Source of the DNA: Variovorax sp. dw_308
GTDB taxonomy: Bacteria; Pseudomonadota; Gammaproteobacteria; Burkholderiales; Burkholderiaceae_C
Length of the DNA: 64,000 bases
Direction: 5' to 3'
Assembly (NCBI RefSeq): GCF_019207085.1
Contig: NZ_JAATOM010000005.1
Location: 372,001 to 436,000, forward strand
Shown in pieces: positions 1 to 8,277 of this stretch. Numbering within the stretch: the stretch's first letter is position 1; every line of letters begins with the position of its first letter. Both the position numbers and the translations under genes were made by a program. The notes below the pieces were generated by a model, which did no database searches, was not told the DNA's origin, and was given only the letters and a program-made list of their open reading frames with translations.

Positions 1-750
1 TTTCTCAATTTTGGTTGAATGCACCCAGCCGGCAAGGCGAAATAATCCTTTGCGCCCCAGTTGAATCCACAGCCAGACTCCGGGCAACATGCCCCCCACC
101 ATGCTACATAGGAGCAGCACTAGCATGCCAGCGTGGTATCGCGTCGCGATGTACAAAAGCAGAAGCCCAACAAAGGTGCAGGGCACGCTGGTGGCGAAGA
201 CCTCAAAGCCACGCTGCAGGCCATGGTAGACCCGCAGCACGCCATTGGTGAAGATGGATGCGGCAAACAAACCTGCAAACATCAATACAGTGATGCGGAT
301 TTCGTCGACCAGTGCGTCCGAGGTTGTCTTGATCAACACCTGCCACGGCAGCAACCATGCAGCGGCGCCCAGCAATAGCAACAGCGCGAAGGCCAGAATA
401 GCCAGCACTCCAAGTCCGCCACTGACGGCCTGCGAAAGCTCATTGATCCCAGGCTCGGACGCAGCACGCGCGATGCGGTTGGTCAGGCCATTACCGACCC
501 CCAGGTCGAGGAAGCTCAACACAGCGGCCAAGCTGGCAATAGTCATCCATGCGCCAAAACGCTCTGCGCCGAGATAAGGGACTGTCCAACTAATGGATAG
601 CACCAAGGCGAGCATGCTGGCGGCACTGCTTGCTGCGTGCGCCAACATGGTCCACGAGGCTCGCCGGTAGCGCTCGGCCGCCCGGCCTTCCTCGGTGTCG
701 GCAGGGAAAGACTTTATCCGCAGATGGCGCGCGACGACGACAAGATTCAC
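1..750 (-). CDS. Wzx-like polysaccharide flippase, partial (C-terminus beyond window edge)
   Basis: An open frame runs from a GTG at 750 off the left edge (250 codons visible) and begins MNLVVVARHLRIKS. Hydrophobic segments alternate with short loops. The stretch FGAWMTIASLAAVLSFLDLG followed by VGNGLTNRIA is typical of the first helices of MATE/MVF-type lipid-linked oligosaccharide flippases (Wzx/RfbX), which move undecaprenyl-linked repeat units across the inner membrane. An in-frame TAG lies 12 codons or fewer upstream, so the start is confined to this GTG or the later ATG in the TML motif. It is the last visible gene of a minus-strand block of glycosyltransferases, which supports a role in surface polysaccharide or glycan export. 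The exact substrate cannot be told. Confidence 0.82.
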   Translation of the reverse strand, partial: MNLVVVARHLRIKSFPADTEEGRAAERYRRASWTMLAHAASSAASMLALVLSISWTVPYLGAERFGAWMTIASLAAVLSFLDLGVGNGLTNRIARAASEPGINELSQAVSGGLGVLAILAFALLLLLGAAAWLLPWQVLIKTTSDALVDEIRITVLMFAGLFAASIFTNGVLRVYHGLQRGFEVFATSVPCTFVGLLLLYIATRYHAGMLVLLLCSMVGGMLPGVWLWIQLGRKGLFRLAGWVHSTKIEK

Positions 751-934
751 GGTTATCGCCTAGCTCGCTCATCCAGATAAGCCACCTGAGCGACGACGCT
801 GTGCTGGTGCATATCAAGGCCATTCATGCCGAGACACGCGGCGGCTACGACTGGCCACGCATCTGGAAGATATTGCTCGCGTGCGGCATCCGTGTAGGCA
901 AGGACAGGGCGCAAAGGCGCGTGTTGGAGGCGCA

Positions 935-1678
935 TCAATTGCCCCTATGCCATCGAAGCCGAAACCATTTAAAAACCCGCCAGAGACACGCGGGCACGGG
1001 ACCGATGAATCGCTGAATGATTGCCGGCTGAACGCGAACGAAATTCGCATCAAACGTTCTGGATGAAATGCCGGTGCCGGAATACAAGGCAATCGGGCGC
1101 GGCATGTAAATCATGCGTTGGCGTATGCCCTCATCCCAGAATAACCGAATATTCAGTAGCTGATCGGCGTGCATTCGGAATCGACGAATATATGGTCCGT
1201 GCACAGCGAAGGACTCGCGCGAATAGATAATACCCTGATGGCAGGCATTCACGAAAAGAATCTGCCATCGAGAAGTACGTCCCTTGCGAAGTCCCCGGGT
1301 TCCCCAGTACACATCGGCGAATAAAGCAGAAGGCGATACTGAGGCCACCAATTTCAAGACCTCACACATTGAGGGTAAAAGAATGTCATCTTTTCCGAGA
1401 AAATACAGATAACGGCCAGTACTCGCCGCTGCACCGTCGTTCATTGCCGCATACACGCTGGGGCGCGATTCAACAATGATACGCGCCCTGGGATACAACG
1501 CAGTGGCTTCGGAAAACGCAGTGGCTCCGGAAGTTCCTTTTGGCAGCACCAGTACGAGCTCCCATAGCGTAAAATCGGGAATCGTTAACTCGACCGAATC
1601 AATGCAGCGGCGCAACTCAAGGTCAACACTGAGGGTCGGAACAATGATACTTAAAAGCGGCGTCATAAACTGTTTCAT
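935..1678 (-). CDS. Family 2 glycosyltransferase
   Basis: This is a 247-residue GT-A fold protein. The N-terminal LLSIIVPTLS strand, the R-P-S-V-Y-A-A-M-N-D-G segment at about residues 70-80 and the GKDD motif near residue 95, in the place of the metal-binding DXD, match WcaA/GT2 enzymes that transfer a sugar from a nucleotide donor. No transmembrane segment is apparent, so it is probably cytosolic or peripheral. Its ATG overlaps the stop of the upstream FkbM-type pseudogene by ATGA, so its translation was presumably coupled to that gene. Sugar and acceptor are unknown. A hairpin plus T-run on this strand lies inside the last codons (about 971-994). Confidence 0.85.
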   Translation of the reverse strand: MKQFMTPLLSIIVPTLSVDLELRRCIDSVELTIPDFTLWELVLVLPKGTSGATAFSEATALYPRARIIVESRPSVYAAMNDGAAASTGRYLYFLGKDDILLPSMCEVLKLVASVSPSALFADVYWGTRGLRKGRTSRWQILFVNACHQGIIYSRESFAVHGPYIRRFRMHADQLLNIRLFWDEGIRQRMIYMPRPIALYSGTGISSRTFDANFVRVQPAIIQRFIGPVPACLWRVFKWFRLRWHRGN

Positions 1679-2390
1679 TCGCGGTGGAATATGCCATCGA
1701 CCTGCAGCAATTGATCCGTTCTGGCATTGCCGAAATTGCTCTCCACTCCCACCAAGCCATACTCCCTCTGACGAAGATCCGAGTACAGAGCATCGATCAG
1801 CGCTTGTCCAGCGTAAAGTGGCGCCAGCGACGTCTCTATCTGAATCGTCTTATTGCGATCCAGGCTTCGCCGCCCCCTCTCAGGACTTGTGCTTCGAAAC
1901 CTTGAGTATCAATTTTCAGATAGATATTTTTGCGTTGGAGCAAACCTGCTCAAAGAGAGCGTCCAGCGTTTCAACCTGAATAACCTCCTCACCGGCGTAA
2001 AGCGAGTTGGGCGCTGCCTCGACACGCAATGGCATCATCTCCAAAATTTAACTGCTTTCCGAATTGGACCCGACATGGATGGTTTGCGTGCTTTGCGTAT
2101 CTCCCAGTGCACAGCACCTTCCAGCTTGCATCGCCACGCGCTGCTTGCCGCAACTCTGCGTAGGCCGCACGCAGGGGCTCGAATGACACAATATGACCGC
2201 GATATTCAAGCTGGCGCCGCAACTCAAGTCCAAATTGATCGGCGTTTGCGCCGACATCCAGCACGGTGTCGATACAATAATTTTCGATAAGGCGTTGCCG
2301 CCGGGCGACAGGATGCTCGCCTGAGTTGTAATGGAAGATGTCGAAGCCAAAGCGACGGGCCCAAAGTTGGGCGAATCTTAAAATATCCAT
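1675..2390 (-). pseudogene. FkbM-family methyltransferase, inactivated by several lesions
   Basis: The reading starts MDILRFAQLWARRFGFDIF and carries the FkbM/SAM signature DTVLDVGANADQFGLELR and IVSFEPL. It then breaks. A 1-2 base indel near 2110-2118 moves the frame to ALGDTQSTQTIHVGSNSE. A TAA follows at 2050-2048. The family motif continues with LEMMPLRVEAAPNSLYAGEE and VETLDALFEQ. A lost base in the A-run at about 1927-1931 shifts to YLKIDTQGFEAQVLRGG, and a further one-base loss near 1865 shifts to SLDRNKTIQIETSLAPLYAG, ending ...GIFHRE at 1675. All pieces are collinear with one intact FkbM protein of about 238 residues. Neighbouring genes are intact, so genuine decay is more likely than poor sequence. 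It would have O-methylated a sugar in the glycan made here. Confidence 0.85.
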
Positions 2391-2423
2391 GGCTTTATTT
2401 ATTTTTTCAACCGATCAGTGTCA

Positions 2424-3419
2424 TCAACCTGGGCCGCGCAAAAGACCCAGCTTATACAGCGCAAGCATGCACCGTAAAATCAGCTCGTCTTTTAGCAATT
2501 GGCGCCATCTGACCAAACTGAATATCAAGCTCCAGCGAGGCGTAGTTTGTTTTTGCTGCTTGTAGAAGTATCGCGCGACGCGCATTTTGTCCTCAGGTGA
2601 CAGCAAGTCACCGTAATTCCCCAGAAACGCGTGAATTTGCCGGAACAGACTGCCCAACCAGTCGTTGCGGATAATCACTTTCCAAGCCCGCCGAAAGCCT
2701 GCCACCCGGCCGGGATGTCGACCAATGACGTTTGCATCATGCTGGCGGTACAACAGCGTAGCTTCCTCGTCGTATGTCACTACACCCAAAGCGCTTACAA
2801 CAAGGTAAATCCACCAGTCATGAAAGCGAAGGCCCGGCGGAATGCCTGCTCGCTGCAAAATCTTCACTGCGGGGCGATTGATTGCCGTCGTACATCCCAC
2901 GATGATGTTTTCTGTCAATGCGTTCGTAAATGACGGGCCTCGCGGCGGTCTCCATGACGTCTTCAAAGGACGGAGGTCTTGGTCAGCAAGCATTTGCGCG
3001 CTGCCGTACAACGCAGGCACGTCGCCAAGGGCACTGAGTTGTTGCCAAGCTCGCTCTATCTTCCCGGGAAGCCAGACGTCGTCTTGATCCGCAAACATGA
3101 CCATGTCTACATCAACAGGTGCCCGTGCCAACAAAGTGAGAAAGCTCTGGCCGAATCCCAAATTCGGACCCTGCACGACATTGACGCGCAGGTCAGCCAA
3201 CGCAGCGATCTTTGCCACTGTCTCGTCAGAAGAACCGTCGTCACGCACAATAACCGTCCCTTGAGCGGGAAGCTGAGCCAACACCGACTGCAATTGCTCG
3301 GTTATGTACCGCGCGCCTTGATAGGTCGACATGAGCACCGCCACCCGCGGCGAAGTGAACGCTACGACCGGAGACACGTCGGGCAACAGGGAAACCTGGG
3401 GAATCGGAAGAGGCTTCAC
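2424..3419 (-). CDS. Family 2 glycosyltransferase (rhamnosyltransferase-like)
   Basis: This is a 331-residue protein with a GT2 catalytic domain at about residues 25-250. VAVLMSTYQGARYITEQLQS, VRDDGSSDET and FADQDDVW are the nucleotide-sugar and metal motifs seen in RfbF/RfbG-type rhamnosyl- and related transferases. HDWWIYL near residue 195 resembles the C-terminal acceptor-side motif of the same group. It is likely cytosolic or membrane-peripheral, building the glycan assembled by this cluster. It begins 5 bases after the stop of the next upstream gene, consistent with one operon. Linkage specificity cannot be assigned from sequence. Confidence 0.87.
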   Translation of the reverse strand: MKPLPIPQVSLLPDVSPVVAFTSPRVAVLMSTYQGARYITEQLQSVLAQLPAQGTVIVRDDGSSDETVAKIAALADLRVNVVQGPNLGFGQSFLTLLARAPVDVDMVMFADQDDVWLPGKIERAWQQLSALGDVPALYGSAQMLADQDLRPLKTSWRPPRGPSFTNALTENIIVGCTTAINRPAVKILQRAGIPPGLRFHDWWIYLVVSALGVVTYDEEATLLYRQHDANVIGRHPGRVAGFRRAWKVIIRNDWLGSLFRQIHAFLGNYGDLLSPEDKMRVARYFYKQQKQTTPRWSLIFSLVRWRQLLKDELILRCMLALYKLGLLRGPG

Positions 3420-3424
3420 TGACT

Positions 3425-4672
3425 TTAAGCCAACCGAGACGCGACTAACCGTGCCGGCCCGCGCGAATCAAAGGCGCTGCGCAGTGCAGCAAAGAAGGCG
3501 GAAGCCAGCACAGACTGCGTTCCCATCAGCAGTAGGGCGATGCCAGGAATGATCTGGCGCATGGCGGCTTCAGGATCTAGAGAGCCGAATCCGCTGCTTC
3601 CCCATTCCCAAGTGAGGCTCGCACACAACCCCAGACCCGCCAGCGTGGCCAGCCCCCCGCCGACAGGCAGCAAGGATCCACCAGCAACATGAAGCGCCCA
3701 TCGTTCGCGCGGGTGAATAGTGTTCAATCGCGCGCAATGCCGCGCCAGCACCGCGCCCATCGCGAAGAGCATGGTCTGATAGCCCAGCACCATGCCAGCG
3801 GAGGCCAGCAACTGGGTGTGAATGCCGACCGGCCACCGACCCCAACCACCAGGATGGAACTGCGCGAGCACCAGCTGGGTGAAACCCAACAGAGCGAGCG
3901 CGGCACCCGGGTAGAGAAACAGCCATCGTGGCGTGAACAGCAATAGAAAGCGCAGATGGCGCCAACCATCACGCCATGTGCGCAAGTGCGGCGGCCGATC
4001 GCGCCCGTCGGGAGACAAAGTGGTCGGAACCTCGGCAATGCGTAAGTGGCTCAAGGTTGCCTTGACGACCATCTCGCTGGCGAACTCCATCCCATCACAG
4101 CACAGCCGCAATTGCAGGATCGCTTGCCGTTCAAAGCCGCGCAGACCACAGTGAAAGTCACCAATTGGCGATTTGAAGAACAACCGTCCGACAAAACTGA
4201 GCACCGGATTGCCGAGGTAACGATGCAGCGGCGGCATGGCACCGGGCAAGATCTTGCCGCGAAAGCGGTTGCCCATCACCAGCTGACTGCCGCTGCGGAG
4301 TGCAGCGACGAAGCCGTCAAGCTCGCCGAAGTCGTAACTTTGGTCGGCATCGCCCATGATGACATATTGCCCTTTTGCAGCTTCAATGCCGGCGATCAAC
4401 GCCGCGCCGTAGCCACGCACGGGCACAGAGACGACGCGCGCCCCGCATGCCATGGCCAAGGTTTGCGAGCCGTCGCTCGATCCGTTATCCGAGACGAGGA
4501 CTTCACCTCGAACGCCGCTGCGAGTCAGGAAGTCTTGAGCCTTGGCGATGCAGGCCGGCAACGTGCGTGCCTCGTTCAGGCATGGCATCAGAATGGTCAA
4601 TTCGACCTTGCCGTCCTGCTCGTTTGGCGTCCCGACCTGCGCCCGCTTTTCAGAAATCATTTCGTTCAACAT
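3425..4672 (-). CDS. Family 2 glycosyltransferase with C-terminal membrane helices (dolichyl-phosphate-mannose-synthase-like)
   Basis: Start chosen at the ATG at 4672 (MLNEMISEK) because an AAGGAGG lies 8 bases before it; a GTG at 4690 is the longer alternative. The GT2 domain (about residues 25-235) has LTILMPCLNEARTLP, DNGSSDGS, GDADQSYDF and a late HCGLRGF motif, as in enzymes that load sugars onto polyprenyl phosphate. After it come about four hydrophobic stretches (from FTPRWLFLYPGAALALLGF to the end), giving 415 residues. This architecture is common for inner-membrane polyprenyl-phosphate glycosyltransferases that feed GT-C enzymes, and the next upstream gene is such a polytopic protein, overlapping by 23 bases. 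Donor sugar unknown. Confidence 0.88.
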   Translation of the reverse strand: MLNEMISEKRAQVGTPNEQDGKVELTILMPCLNEARTLPACIAKAQDFLTRSGVRGEVLVSDNGSSDGSQTLAMACGARVVSVPVRGYGAALIAGIEAAKGQYVIMGDADQSYDFGELDGFVAALRSGSQLVMGNRFRGKILPGAMPPLHRYLGNPVLSFVGRLFFKSPIGDFHCGLRGFERQAILQLRLCCDGMEFASEMVVKATLSHLRIAEVPTTLSPDGRDRPPHLRTWRDGWRHLRFLLLFTPRWLFLYPGAALALLGFTQLVLAQFHPGGWGRWPVGIHTQLLASAGMVLGYQTMLFAMGAVLARHCARLNTIHPRERWALHVAGGSLLPVGGGLATLAGLGLCASLTWEWGSSGFGSLDPEAAMRQIIPGIALLLMGTQSVLASAFFAALRSAFDSRGPARLVASRLA

Positions 4673-6671
4673 GGAGCCGTCCTCCTTCACGCCAACACTT
4701 CAACGGGCGTGGCGATTTGATCCACTCATTCGCGGTGCCCAAGCCCGAGATATCGCCGCCGCCCCGAAAAAGATCTGCAAACCGCACGAAGCCATCATCG
4801 TTCACCCAGGTTGCGAAATCTGGATAACTGCGGCGCCAGATGGAGCCGTTGCGCACGGCGGTGGCGTGTCGCGAGCGGAAAAAATCAGGACAGGCGCTCT
4901 CAACGCGATCGAGCACCTGATCAGCCAAGCGCTTGCTCGCCAATTCGGCCTCGGTCAGCCCACCTCCGGGCAGCAAGCGGCAGGTGTAGACATAAATCTG
5001 ATCGCGCGAGCCAGACTTGGGCCCGGCCTGCTCAAGCGCATCGGAGTTGCCACGGTAACGGATGTATTCGCAGTCACTGACATCGACGCGCAGGCCGAGC
5101 CGCCGAAGCGGATAGTCAAACGTGGCAGCGGCCGGGGCAATTGGCCGGCCATCCAGTTCCACTCGCCGCACTGAGGTAAGCATCCGCAGTTGAGGCGAGT
5201 GGGTTTTGATCAGGGCGCGGATGCGCTGGCCGTCGCGGCTCTCAGGGTCGACGTCGACCCCCATCCCTACAAATGCCGAACCCGGTGCCAGGGACGGCAC
5301 CAGGAAAGACTGCGACTGTGAATCCATCGAGAGATACAGAAATGGCTGCGACTGGAGATTTGTGGACACAGTAGGCTGAGTCCAGGAGCCGTCCCAAGGT
5401 TGGGCGTCCCATCGTAATTCTGCGGCTTCGCAGAGCAAGAGCGCCTGTACGCTCAACAACATCGCCACGGCGAAACCCTGGACGTGGGGCATGCCGGTCA
5501 GGACGCGATGCACGCCAGCCACCAAGATCACAGCCGCGATGCAGGCCATGGGAAGAAAATATCGGCTGTTACCGCTGACGAGCAGCCAGAGCACCCAGCC
5601 AAGAACAAAGGAAATTGCCAGGCTGGCCCAGGAGCGCTGGCTCCGTGGATAGGCAGCAGACGGCGCCGACTTCGACCGGCGCCACAGAGCAACGACCAGC
5701 CACAGCACGGGCAAGCACATCAGCGCCGCATAGCGCATATCAGCCGCCATCGTCTCCGTGTGGATCCCGCGCCGAGCGGCCAGCATGTCGAATGGGCGCA
5801 TGAGCGCCTCGGCCAGCGATGAGGGAAGGAAGCGCGGGTCGCGCATGACATCCATCGCCCCCAGCAATCTGAACAGTAGCGACGCCGGCTCCGCGGCGAC
5901 TGCAACCGCACCACCCACGGGTGTAGTCGGGTTGAACAGACCGTCCAGCATTGGAAACACCGGATTGCCGAATGTCGTCCAGAGCGTGTAGCCCCATGCC
6001 CCGCCGATCAGAACCAGCGCGCCTGCTGCACATGCGGCAAACAGCAGCAGGCCCCGCCAGCGCGTGCGCCAGTTCTGCGTCGTGCCCAGCACCAGCGGCA
6101 AGGCGGGAATCAAGGCGAAGACGGCGTTCGACATCTTGAGGGCCGCAGCAGCGCCAAGCAAAACACCTGCAAGGGCTAACCGATGAACACGGTGACCATG
6201 AAAGGTATTGACCAGGGCCACATAGCCCCCCAGGGCCAATGCGCCTGTAGTGATGTCGGTAAAGGACGAGCCCAGGGCCTGCAACAGAACCGGGTTGGCC
6301 AAGGCCAAGGCAACTGAACCCCAGACCACCAGTGCCCGACTGCGGCCTTCTGCATCCCGGCTGACTGCACGGGCCAACTCCCAAGTCAGCCACAACGCGG
6401 TGGAATGCAAACACGCGAACGCAATGCCAATAGCCAGCGACGGCCAGCCGGCGGCCACCATCAGCGACAGCGGAGCGTGCGCGTAGGGAACAAAATAGGT
6501 CTGGGAGCTGGCCGGGAAATAGTCAACGGCCACTCTGTCGTGAAAAACGCTGTAGCCAGCGTACAGGTGATAGTGCAGCGCGTCCCACGGCACATCCTTA
6601 CCGGCAAATAAGGTCCATGCAATTGCGAGGACGGTGCACAACGCGTATGCCCCAAGGCGTTCAGCCCACAT
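4650..6671 (-). CDS. Polytopic inner-membrane protein, probable GT-C type glycosyltransferase
   Basis: This is a protein of 673 residues with many hydrophobic segments in the first 450 or so, followed by a soluble C-terminal part of about 220. The first periplasmic loop, GKDVPWDALHYHLYAGY, contains acidic residues where GT-C enzymes place their catalytic Asp. No family motif is decisive, so the class is inferred from topology and from the neighbouring polyprenyl-phosphate transferase. The start at 6671 (MWAERLGAYAL) has GGGAAG 5 bases upstream; an ATG at 6716 is possible, and still longer forms would run into the pilA terminator. It lies directly downstream of pilA, so pilin or glycan modification is conceivable but not shown. 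Confidence 0.72.
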   Translation of the reverse strand: MWAERLGAYALCTVLAIAWTLFAGKDVPWDALHYHLYAGYSVFHDRVAVDYFPASSQTYFVPYAHAPLSLMVAAGWPSLAIGIAFACLHSTALWLTWELARAVSRDAEGRSRALVVWGSVALALANPVLLQALGSSFTDITTGALALGGYVALVNTFHGHRVHRLALAGVLLGAAAALKMSNAVFALIPALPLVLGTTQNWRTRWRGLLLFAACAAGALVLIGGAWGYTLWTTFGNPVFPMLDGLFNPTTPVGGAVAVAAEPASLLFRLLGAMDVMRDPRFLPSSLAEALMRPFDMLAARRGIHTETMAADMRYAALMCLPVLWLVVALWRRSKSAPSAAYPRSQRSWASLAISFVLGWVLWLLVSGNSRYFLPMACIAAVILVAGVHRVLTGMPHVQGFAVAMLLSVQALLLCEAAELRWDAQPWDGSWTQPTVSTNLQSQPFLYLSMDSQSQSFLVPSLAPGSAFVGMGVDVDPESRDGQRIRALIKTHSPQLRMLTSVRRVELDGRPIAPAAATFDYPLRRLGLRVDVSDCEYIRYRGNSDALEQAGPKSGSRDQIYVYTCRLLPGGGLTEAELASKRLADQVLDRVESACPDFFRSRHATAVRNGSIWRRSYPDFATWVNDDGFVRFADLFRGGGDISGLGTANEWIKSPRPLKCWREGGRLHVERNDF

Positions 6672-6743
6672 AGATCTTCCCGCAGCGGCGTAGCAAGTCA
6701 GCAGCGATGCGAGCATGTGGCGTCCAACCCGTTGTCCGGCGCA

Positions 6744-6769
6744 CAAAAAACCGCCCGAAGGCGGCTTTT
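6744..6769 (-). terminator. Rho-independent terminator of pilA
   Basis: Read on the minus strand, AAAAG is followed by CCGCC-TTCG-GGCGG and six T. This is a short GC stem capped by a UUCG tetraloop with a U-run, 16 bases after the pilA stop. It separates pilA transcription from the glycosyltransferase block. Confidence 0.85.
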
Positions 6770-6784
6770 GCAAAGCTAGCCAGC

Positions 6785-7228
6785 TTAGGGGCGGCATTCC
6801 GAAGGCAGGTACTTCGGAGCAATACTAGATGCGCAGGTCCACTTCAGTTGGCCGGTGTTGGTGCCCACCGTGGCTGGGGTCAACGTGACAGTGCCGGTGG
6901 CATTGGGGACAGTGGAGGTAATCGTGACAATACCGCTTCCGTCGGTGATTACGACATTTGAAACGTACTTGGTCGCGCCAGGGAAGCTGTAACCGCTATT
7001 GGCTGCAGTGACCGAAGACAGCAAGCCCAACGACGAAGTTGTTTCAGCGACGGCGAGCTTCGCAGGCGCCCCCATGATCAATACTTCCGTCATCTTGGAG
7101 CGGGTCGTGTAGTCCTGATAAGCCGGCAGCGCAACGGCGGCCAAGATACCAATGATCGCCACAACGATCATCAATTCGATAAGGGTAAAGCCGGCTTGAG
7201 CGCGGCGGGCGATGGAACGACGGTTCAT
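6785..7228 (-). CDS. pilA: Type IV major pilin
   Basis: This is a 147-residue type IVa pilin precursor. The short basic leader [13 protein letters not shown] is cut by PilD before Phe in [19 protein letters not shown], with the conserved Glu at mature position 5, which is then N-methylated. The hydrophobic N-helix continues to [14 protein letters not shown]. Two cysteines near the C-terminus ([16 protein letters not shown]) form the D-loop disulfide. The monomer assembles into pili for twitching, adhesion or DNA uptake. GGAG lies 8 bases before the ATG, a sigma-54-like promoter sits upstream, and a terminator follows. No other pil gene is present, which is usual for a solitary pilA. Confidence 0.95.
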   Translation of the reverse strand: MNRRSIARRAQAGFTLIELMIVVAIIGILAAVALPAYQDYTTRSKMTEVLIMGAPAKLAVAETTSSLGLLSSVTAANSGYSFPGATKYVSNVVITDGSGIVTITSTVPNATGTVTLTPATVGTNTGQLKWTCASSIAPKYLPSECRP

Positions 7229-7286
7229 TCACAAACTCCAGGTTGATTGAGAGAGCCCGGGAACCTACCCGGAGCGATGGTGTTCC

Positions 7287-7301
7287 GCAGCATCTGTGCC
7301 A
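7287..7301 (-). promoter_or_regulatory. Sigma-54 (RpoN) -24/-12 promoter of pilA
   Basis: The minus strand reads TGGCAC-AGATG-CTGC. This is a perfect -24 element and a one-mismatch -12 element (CTGC for TTGC) with the required 5-base gap, about 60 bases upstream of the pilA start. RpoN with PilR/PilS is the known control of pilA in several gammaproteobacteria; applying it here is inference. Confidence 0.75.
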
Positions 7302-7399
7302 GATGATGTATCCATCTTGGCAGCCAGCCGGTTCGCGGATTTGTTCACATTCTGCTTACTGCAAATGACATAACTTGTCGGCGCGACTTGCAGTTCAAG

Positions 7400-7420
7400 T
7401 GACAATTTTTGTCAATTGAC
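7400..7420. repeat. AT-rich inverted repeats between the MBL-fold gene and pilA
   Basis: TGACAA-TTT-TTGTCA (7400-7414) is a perfect 6-bp inverted repeat, overlapped by the palindrome GTCAATTGAC (7411-7420). It lies just past the stop of the MBL-fold gene and about 100 bases upstream of the pilA promoter. It could be a regulator site or the end of the upstream transcript. Confidence 0.4.
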
Positions 7421-7444
7421 CCAATTGCGTCGTTCCAGCCCGCG

Positions 7445-8251
7445 TCACAGCGTCAGCACCGCAGCCGCCTTCAACCACCGGATGTCCCGCGCCTCCACCC
7501 CCTCCGCCTTCCACCCTTCGGCAAGCGCCCCGATCTGGCTCATGATCTCTTCCGTCTCGGCCGGCTTGGTGTGGGTGATGTAGATCGGGTAGTTCTTCCC
7601 GGCGCCGATCTGCGCCAGTTCATGCGCGAGCGTCGCAGGCGACAGGTGCAAGCTGCGCCGCGCCAATGCCTGCTCGCGATTGCTGAACGCCGTTTCAATC
7701 ACCAGCACGCCCACGTCAAGCTCGTTCACGCGACGCCAGAAGGGCTCGTTGCGTTCGGTGTCCCCACTGAAAACCCAATGGCTCGTCCCATTGGCGCAGC
7801 GCACCGCGTAGCCGCAGGCAGGCACGGTATGCACGGCCGGCAAGACCTCGATGTGCTTCGGCAGGCTGGTACCCAGTTGCAAGGTCTGCCCGATCGTCAC
7901 GGGGTGAAAGGTGACGAAGGGCGATTCGGTACTGGGGATGCTGGCGAAGTCGGGCCAGATCACGTTGTTGAATACATGGGCGCGCAGCGCCTCGATGGTC
8001 GCGCGCAGCGCATGCACCCGTAGCGGCTTGGTGCGCAGGCTCGCCACGGTGTCGAGCATCAGGGGCAGGGAGGCAATGTGGTCGAGGTGCGAATGCGTCA
8101 GCACCACGTCGTCGATGCTCGCCATTTCCTCGAGGGAGAGGTCGCCCACACCGGTGCCGGCGTCGACCAGCAGGTCGTTGTCGATCAGGAACGAGGTCGT
8201 CCGGCAGTCCTTGGCAATGGCGCCTGAGCACCCCAAAACTCGCACCTGCAT
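7445..8251 (-). CDS. Metallo-beta-lactamase-fold hydrolase, probable class II 3',5'-cyclic-nucleotide phosphodiesterase
   Basis: Start chosen at the ATG of MQVRVLGCSGAIA (8251), preceded by AAGAGG and 26 bases after the cyclase stop; 268 residues. The metal-binding THSHLDH motif near residue 60 and later His/Asp ligands (HTVPACGY, SGDTERN, THTKPAE) place it in the MBL superfamily. The N-terminal G-C-S-G and the overall length fit the PDE class II/CpdP-type group that hydrolyses cAMP or cGMP. The gene sits immediately downstream of a class III adenylate cyclase on the same strand, which strengthens that reading. Other MBL activities such as RNase Z-like hydrolysis are not excluded. Confidence 0.8.
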   Translation of the reverse strand: MQVRVLGCSGAIAKDCRTTSFLIDNDLLVDAGTGVGDLSLEEMASIDDVVLTHSHLDHIASLPLMLDTVASLRTKPLRVHALRATIEALRAHVFNNVIWPDFASIPSTESPFVTFHPVTIGQTLQLGTSLPKHIEVLPAVHTVPACGYAVRCANGTSHWVFSGDTERNEPFWRRVNELDVGVLVIETAFSNREQALARRSLHLSPATLAHELAQIGAGKNYPIYITHTKPAETEEIMSQIGALAEGWKAEGVEARDIRWLKAAAVLTL

Positions 8252-8277
8252 GTTGCAGCCGCCTCTTCTCTTGATCG

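Noticed and set aside
751..934. Extra gene between the flippase and the first glycosyltransferase
   Set aside because: Frames here have no start signal or recognisable composition; treated as intergenic.
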